This document shows, piece after piece, positions 60,901 to 64,000 of a stretch of 64,000 nt of DNA. The notes beneath the pieces were generated by a model. That model was given only the letters and a program-made list of their open reading frames with translations, was not told where the DNA came from and made no database searches. Source of the DNA: Channa striata (lineage: Eukaryota > Chordata > Actinopteri > Anabantiformes > Channidae); contig CM065170.1 in assembly GCA_033026295.1 (NCBI GenBank), positions 33,600,963-33,664,962 on the forward strand, given 5' to 3'. Position numbers and translations under genes: made by a program. Position 1 is the first letter of the stretch, and every line of letters starts with the position of its first letter.

Positions 60901-63326
60901 AGTCGTAGTTATCAAATTACATGAAACAACGCTACCACACTTGCTCTCCTCTGATTGGTCGGTAAGGTGAGCCTTGTGGTCGATGAAAATTCATAGTTCA
61001 AGAAACATGCACCATACGGCAGACAGATGACGTAAAACCAGCCCCCCACAATGGACTCAGAGGTTTTATATAAAGGCCATTTCCTACCTGATCTACAACA
61101 CAGGAGTGACTCGTGTGTCCATCACTTCAACTAACCTCGGCCCTGCTGCTGGGGCAGATGTCCTGCACTCCAAACTTGGTTTTCAAAGCTTGTTCCATCT
61201 ATTTAATGCAAAGACCTCACATCTATAAGTGGCGTGTTTGCACACACACTGTGCTGGGTCGTGTTGTGGGGAGCTGCAGATCCTCTCTGCAGACGGAGAT
61301 GGATGTTTACAGTTTGGGTCAGAATTTCACAGTTTTTGCAGAGCTGCTTCTCCTGCTGTTGTGGCGGCGATAGTGTTAAATAATTCATGCTGACGGTGAA
61401 TCATCACCCAGCAGACCGTCGGAAACGCACAAACTTTTGCAATATTTAACGTCTGTGTGTGTGTGTGTGTGTGTGGGCATTTGTACAGAAAGCAGTGGAG
61501 CTGATGTCTCTGGTGCCAAAGCGCTGCAATGACATGATGAACCTGGGACGCTTGCAAGGATACGAGGTACACCAGCCGGTCCTGTAGTGTGAAGTCATTT
61601 ACTCAAGTAGAACTTTTCCTTTGCAAAAGTATTTTCAATTGTTTAGTGGCAGCATCGTTCAATATTAATGACCGGGTTGTTCTGCTGGATACAGACATAC
61701 AGCGAGCTAGATGCAGCCAATTTACAGTAAAAGCTGATCACGTTCCAGAGTCTGTGATTTAAAAGATAATTAGAAAATCAGAGGAAGCCTGAGTAATCAG
61801 ACCTGTCATTTCAATGCAGTGATAACATGGCTAAAGAAAGAGGCATGGGCTAAAAGTGTGCACTTTCAAATGAATCCATCTTTGTTGGAGCTTTCGTCTG
61901 ACTAATGGCGCTTTCTGCACTCGCCTGTCTGACAGGGGAAGCTGACGTCTCAGGGGAAGCTGCTGCAGCAGGAGACCTTCTGCGTTTGGGAGCAGGACGG
62001 AGGGGTTCTGTCTCGGAGTAAAGAGCGCAGGGTTTTCCTGTTCGAGCAGATCGTCATCTTCAGTGAACTGCTGCGCAAAGGCTCCAACAACCCCGGATAC
62101 CAGTACAAGAACAGCATCAAGGTTAGAAATGTCCGGGACCAAATGAAGGTGCACTTAAGCTGGACGTGCTTGTTGTAACGGGCGATTGCTGTGTGTGATT
62201 AGGTGAGTTACCTGGCAATGCAGGACAGCGTGGACAGCGACCCCTGTAAGTTTGTACTGTGGTCTCGAGGCTCCGCGGAGCGGTTCACGCTGCAGGCGTC
62301 GTCGGCCAGCGTCAAGATGACGTGGGTGGAGACCATCGCTGCCCTGTTGGACGCCCAGAACAATTTCCTGTCCGGTGAGTAAATCCTGAAATCTCCTTGC
62401 AACACATCAATGGATAGTTACAGGGAGGGAATTGAACTTTAAAATTCCTTTGATCTCTACAAAATCATGACAGAGCCGTAAAACTCACTCGACCTGCAAG
62501 TTGCTCTTTAAATTACCCTAAATCTCTGCTTTGAGGCGCCTCAATCCATCTGCAGGACATCGAGGAGCTTCACTTACTGTAACAATGGGATACGGATTGG
62601 ATTTGGATGGGTAAAATCTCAGGCCGACAGCCCGCGGACAGGCAGGCAAAAAACTAAACTTACAGGGTCACATTTAGAGGAAGGTCCAGCAGACAAACAC
62701 CAGGCTGGGAAGTCCAGAACCCACAGAGCAGTCCAGAAACTGGTACAATCAAACAGGAGCAGAAAACACATCACCAGGGAAAGGACTAGTTAACGAAGGG
62801 GAAGTGAAAACAGGTGTGCAGGTGAACAGGAAACAGGTGAAAGGGAACGAATCTGGAGGGAGGGAGGAAAAACCACCGGACTGATCCAATTTACAGTGTC
62901 GGGTTCTGTGTCCACAGCTCTCCAGTCTCCCATTGAGTACCAGAGGAAAGAGGGGGGGATCTCCGTGACCCGCCCGCTCTCATCAGGGCGACCGCCATCG
63001 GCTCCGCCAACGCCAAACGGCCATGCCACTCAGCCTCCACCTGACATTGAGCAGGATGACCAGGTTGGATACCCACGTCCTTATTTCCTGTTTGAATGGC
63101 GATTTTTTTTCTGAGCTCACTGTGACCTTTGACCCCCCAGGAGCTGGTTCTGGTGCTACAGGACTTTGTGGCCGTGCGGGAGGATGAGATCTCAGTGTTT
63201 CGGGGGGAGAAGGTTCAGATTCTGGCGTCCAACCAGCAGGGTCAGAGTCTGGTTTACAGGCCAGCCAACAGCGACTCGCCGGCCGCCGAGGGCTGGGTGT
63301 CACGCAGCGTGCTCAACACACACTGA
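29836..63326 (+). CDS. kalrn: Kalirin RhoGEF, kalirin-9-like (whole gene)
   Basis: Dual Rho guanine-nucleotide exchange factor that shapes dendritic spines, axons and secretory granules. I joined 57 coding exons, all phases agreeing, to 2373 aa. Order: short N-terminus (exon 1, 29836-29890), Sec14/CRAL-TRIO, spectrin repeats, DH1-PH1, SH3, Ser-rich linker, DH2-PH2, SH3. Exons are given in the block entries below. Kalirin is chosen over TRIO because of signature stretches: AILSELLQRENR-like in the last spectrin region, PEDMRGKDKIVFGNI in DH2, FSELLRKGS in PH2 and ALQSPIEYQRKE after PH2. The reading frame stops right after the second SH3, so no Ig, FnIII or kinase part is encoded here. Teleosts have two kalrn copies and I cannot tell a from b. 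The gene diverges head to head from iqcb1. Confidence 0.97.
29891..35522 (+). other. kalrn: kalrn intron 1 (5.6 kb)
   Basis: A large first intron separates the 18-codon initiator exon from the Sec14 exons. It holds TG tracts at 29897-29915 and 34935-34958 and a CA tract at 34660-34682, but no recognisable gene. Alternative kalrn first exons, known in mammals, could lie here; none is obvious. Confidence 0.6.
34935..34958. repeat. (TG)n microsatellite
   Basis: About 12 TG units in kalrn intron 1, about 250 bp after a CA tract at 34660-34682. Confidence 0.9.
35523..36690 (+). CDS. kalrn: kalrn exons 2-5: Sec14 domain
   Basis: Exons 35523-35597, 35679-35793, 35889-36081 and 36467-36690 encode residues 19-220. 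The lipid-binding Sec14/CRAL-TRIO-like fold spans about residues 30-165. Clear signatures are VAFVSGGRDKRGGPILTFPA, RGFTVVVDMRGSKWD, ALLIKPDTFWQKHKTN and SLVSVEGLSRLVDPSQLT, nearly identical to mammalian kalirin. Exon 2 has two in-frame acceptors 6 bp apart (at 35522 and 35528), so GSGK or GK may start it. Confidence 0.95.
36788..47794 (+). CDS. kalrn: kalrn exons 6-29: spectrin-repeat array
   Basis: Exons: 36788-37112, 37517-37639, 37722-37913, 38135-38266, 39196-39330, 39434-39526, 39881-40003, 40360-40476, 40661-40735, 40965-41087, 41211-41263, 42212-42359, 42482-42678, 42770-42867, 44176-44339, 44695-44814, 45486-45565, 45982-46120, 46203-46337, 46463-46625, 46809-46924, 47161-47283, 47392-47574, 47670-47794 (residues 221-1315). 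Helical spectrin repeats in kalirin act as scaffold and bind partners such as PAM. Conserved stretches include VGKSLHRARALQKRHDDF, QNTYTNAEKLLEAADQLAQ and ACTLARRNAEVFLKYIHRNS. Exon 18 carries an insertion relative to human, and exon 20 is followed by a donor-copying repeat. The exon 21 donor is GTTACT, weaker than usual. Confidence 0.94.
38318..39115. repeat. Minisatellite in kalrn intron 9
   Basis: About 800 bp built from a 16-base module GTCTATACAAACATCT and a 20-base module GTCTACATCAACACCCGTTT in irregular alternation, together about 36 bp. A variant module has AAGATCT in place of AACATCT. The modules lack stops in all plus-strand frames, so long Thr/Ile/Tyr/Val-type open frames appear. 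These are not genes. Confidence 0.95.
41310..42080 (+). repeat. Decayed tandem repeat in kalrn intron 16
   Basis: The intron repeats, with heavy divergence, a unit of about 45-60 bp with the pattern GTGTGGGTG, TTTGNTTTCTAG, TTTATGTGGA. Many units contain a TTTCTAG acceptor-like motif. No coding content. Confidence 0.6.
43080..43760 (+). other. kalrn: kalrn intron 19, mid part, weakly repetitive
   Basis: Within the 1.3-kb intron 42868-44175, phrases such as AGGGATTT, GGGGTTC and AGAGGTNC recur at irregular spacing, which suggests a very old tandem repeat. I see no gene in it. Confidence 0.35.
44340..44640 (+). repeat. kalrn: 44-bp tandem repeat that copies a kalrn exon end and splice donor
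   Basis: Starting at the exon 20 donor (exon ends 44339), a 44-bp unit beginning GTAACGTGCTCATTC and ending GGTCAAACAG repeats about seven times (starts 44340, 44384, 44428, 44472, 44516, 44560, 44604). Each full unit ends with a copy of the last exon bases, so each recreates GTCAAACAG|GTAAC. Units 4 and 6 share variants, as do 5 and 7, which implies an 88-bp duplication step. Confidence 0.95.
47874..50711 (+). CDS. kalrn: kalrn exons 30-38: DH1-PH1 module
   Basis: Exons 47874-47940, 48316-48425, 48547-48616, 48704-48793, 49295-49387, 49602-49713, 50078-50268, 50371-50472 and 50557-50711 encode residues 1315-1645. In kalirin this Dbl-homology module activates Rac1/RhoG. DH1 (about 1316-1495) includes IMAELLQTERVYVRDLQECI, YEQLPEDVGHCFVTWADKF and LIKPVQRITKYQLLLKEL, the last being the conserved helix that contacts GTPases. 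PH1 (about 1497-1620) includes RHLFLFELSLIFSKEIKDSS and GDPCKFALWVGRTPTSDNKT. A TG tract (49269-49290) forms part of the exon 34 acceptor region. Confidence 0.96.
49269..49290. repeat. (TG)n tract at the kalrn exon 34 acceptor
   Basis: About 11 TG units running to within 5 bases of the exon start at 49295, in place of a normal polypyrimidine tract. Confidence 0.9.
51161..58050 (+). CDS. kalrn: kalrn exons 39-46: first SH3 and Ser-rich linker
   Basis: Exons 51161-51263, 53095-53256, 53461-53662, 56687-56746, 56828-56931, 57563-57694, 57782-57895 and 57980-58050 encode residues 1645-1961. The SH3 core (about 1680-1745) reads LSGGCELVVVLLDF through PGWCLARTTDQTPQQEGLLP. Conserved linker phrases are SQPDTVSIASRTSQNTADSD, RWLTSPVRRLSQGKADG and EESHTPLPPPMQI. 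Exon 41 encodes an unusually long Ser/Thr/Asn run. The stretch of about 60 residues found in the human protein before the DH2 start is mostly missing, replaced by the short exon 46. The exon 42 acceptor is a CAGCAG tandem. Confidence 0.92.
51264..53094 (+). other. kalrn: kalrn intron 39 (1.8 kb)
   Basis: Intronic sequence with a TG tract at 51985-52021 and otherwise unique-looking AT-rich DNA. No gene seen. Confidence 0.6.
51985..52021. repeat. (TG)n microsatellite
   Basis: About 18 TG units in kalrn intron 39. Confidence 0.95.
53281..53340 (-). repeat. Second fragment of the dispersed repeat seen at 4139-4180
   Basis: Contains CAGCCACAACATTAATACCA. Its reverse complement aligns with 4139-4180 over about 40 bases. 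It lies in the 204-bp intron between kalrn exons 40 and 41. Confidence 0.45.
54807..54984. repeat. Complementary (CA)n and (TG)n pair
   Basis: About 20 CA units (54807-54847) and about 14 TG units (54956-54984) lie about 110 bp apart. They could pair as a hairpin in the kalrn pre-mRNA. Confidence 0.9.
56247..56370 (-). mobile_element. SINE remnant, tRNA-like head
   Basis: Read on the minus strand it starts with GGGCGGCCTGGTGGCTCAGC followed by GGGTAGA, an A-box-like tRNA head. It continues through a unique body and ends ACCAATAAAGGTTCTTCTTC, a simple-repeat tail. The B box is poor or lost. It sits in kalrn intron 41, antisense to the gene. The family is not identified. Confidence 0.6.
58145..62374 (+). 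CDS. kalrn: kalrn exons 47-55: DH2-PH2 module
   Basis: Exons 58145-58211, 58607-58710, 58818-58887, 59643-59729, 60008-60100, 60359-60409, 61489-61566, 61936-62121 and 62203-62374 encode residues 1961-2264. In kalirin this second exchange module targets RhoA. DH2 (about 1962-2144) includes MFVVNEMIQSEKDYVKDLGV, EDMRGKDKIVFGNIQQIYDW and LIKPIQRITKYQLLLKDFLK. PH2 (about 2147-2262) includes KERRVFLFEQIVIFSELLRK and SVDSDPCKFVLW. The exon 48 donor is GTCTGT followed by a CA tract, clearly weaker than the others, but frame and homology (WHRDFFLVELE) require a junction there. Confidence 0.95.
58723..58741. repeat. (CA)n tract after the weak exon 48 donor
   Basis: Short CA run 12 bases into the 107-bp intron between kalrn exons 48 and 49. 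Confidence 0.85.
60557..60900 (-). mobile_element. 3' end of a dispersed teleost retroelement
   Basis: On the minus strand it carries a GC-rich body and a tail reading AATAAACAGATTTCTGATTC followed by TGATTC, a common fish non-LTR-type end. The plus-strand mirror TAGAATCAGAATCAGAAATC marks its border. It has no intact ORF. Family not determined; a repeat-library match would settle it. Confidence 0.6.
61452..61475. repeat. (TG)n tract near the kalrn exon 53 acceptor
   Basis: About 12 TG units ending 13 bases before the exon start at 61489. Confidence 0.9.
62918..63326 (+). CDS. kalrn: kalrn exons 56-57: second SH3 and stop
   Basis: Exons 62918-63063 and 63141-63326 encode residues 2264-2373. 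Exon 56 begins ALQSPIEYQRKEGG, as in mammalian kalirin, then a Pro-rich stretch. Exon 57 encodes an SH3 fold (ELVLVLQDFVAVREDEISVF, AAEGWVSRSVL) and ends at TGA (63324-63326) two residues after a SVLN sequence. In mammalian kalirin the frame runs on through a basic linker here. The early stop gives a kalirin-9-like end; kinase-bearing isoforms would need an internal donor in this exon, which I do not see, or other exons. Confidence 0.92.
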
Positions 63327-64000
63327 CACACACAAAGACACCGCAACACACACACTGACTGCAGGGTCAGAGTCGGGTTTACTACTCTTCCACATACACC
63401 ACCATACATCTCCAATACTGCAGGGCAATGGGGCCAAAGGCATGCTGGGAAAGTCCTGAGAGCGGCGGAGGCTAACGATGGTGATGTTGACCTTTGATTT
63501 TTAGTGAAAATGCAGTTCACTCGTTGCTACTCCGTGTGGACCCACCCCCCAAAATTTGTCATTACTAATCACATCACAAACTCGAGCCGTGGCATGATGG
63601 GAAATGTAGGATCCAGTGTTTGTGGAGCTGAACAAGTTCAGTCTTTCAGGAACAACCAGGGCTAATGAAGAAACAAAAGATCCCAGGCTGCGATTAAAAA
63701 TATCAACTCCAAATTAAGTGTTAGTCACTTTAATACAAACCGCTACTTATAATTTCTATTTATGAAAGGTCCGTTTGGTGATAACAAAACGTGGTGTTTA
63801 CTCATCTGTTAGTGTGGATAACTCGAGCAGCGATGACCACGTGTTTGGTGAAATGTCTGTGACTGTGAGCAGTCTCACCGACATGTGACTTTTGCATCTA
63901 ACGTCAAATTTTGCTATTTGTCAGATGTCAAAACTGTCCTGTACTTTATAAAAAACCCTGAAAAAATACACTTTTCTGCAACATGTTTTGTAATATTTTC
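63327..64000 (+). other. kalrn: kalrn 3' UTR (start)
   Basis: Follows the stop codon to the window edge. No canonical AATAAA is visible in these 674 bases, so the transcript end probably lies beyond the window. Confidence 0.6.

Larger units (their letters stand above)
60410..61488 (+). other. kalrn: kalrn intron 52 (1.1 kb)
   Basis: Holds the retroelement 3' end at 60557-60900 and a TG tract at 61452-61475 near the exon 53 acceptor. No gene seen. Confidence 0.6.

Noticed and set aside
29836..63326. TRIO rather than kalirin
   Set aside because: TRIO is very similar, but the DH2, PH2 and post-PH2 sequences match kalirin phrases (for example FSELLRKGS and ALQSPIEYQRKE), and iqcb1, on the same human chromosome arm as KALRN, is the neighbour.

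Overview
The window is vertebrate nuclear DNA, almost certainly from a teleost fish and probably a percomorph. The genes have many short exons, GT-AG introns and abundant CA/TG microsatellites. The POMC precursor has the teleost layout without gamma-MSH, and fish-type dispersed repeats are present. I rebuilt four genes exon by exon. In each, reading frame and splice phase stay consistent from start codon to stop codon.

Layout: 1-9.7 kb is intergenic. It holds decayed tandem arrays, including one made of tRNA-like modules, and leads into the pomc promoter. pomc (+, coding 10497-11587) encodes the precursor of ACTH, alpha-MSH, beta-MSH and beta-endorphin. efr3b (-, coding 12475-19914, 22 exons, 796 aa) lies tail to tail with pomc, as in mammals. 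It encodes the palmitoylated plasma-membrane anchor of the PI4KA complex. Two orphan exon-like blocks on the minus strand (20777-21016 and 21685-21862) sit between efr3b and iqcb1. iqcb1/nephrocystin-5 (-, coding 22483-27548, 14 exons, 610 aa) encodes a calmodulin-binding ciliary protein. Its upstream region has a perfect CRE palindrome. kalrn/kalirin (+, coding 29836-63326, 57 exons, 2373 aa) fills the rest. It encodes Sec14, a spectrin-repeat array, DH1-PH1, SH3, DH2-PH2 and SH3, ending at a stop codon right after the second SH3, which is a kalirin-9-like architecture.

The genes do not form one pathway. pomc-efr3b corresponds to human 2p23 and iqcb1-kalrn to human 3q13-q21, so the efr3b/iqcb1 junction is a rearrangement breakpoint relative to human. 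I found no clearly new multi-gene system. The most unusual signals concern splicing. A minisatellite has copied the end of a kalrn exon together with its 5' splice site about seven times. An efr3b exon is tightly bracketed by complementary TG and CA tracts. The orphan exons could splice in phase onto efr3b exon 2. A tandem array of about 130-bp units each carries a pol III-like A box and B box.
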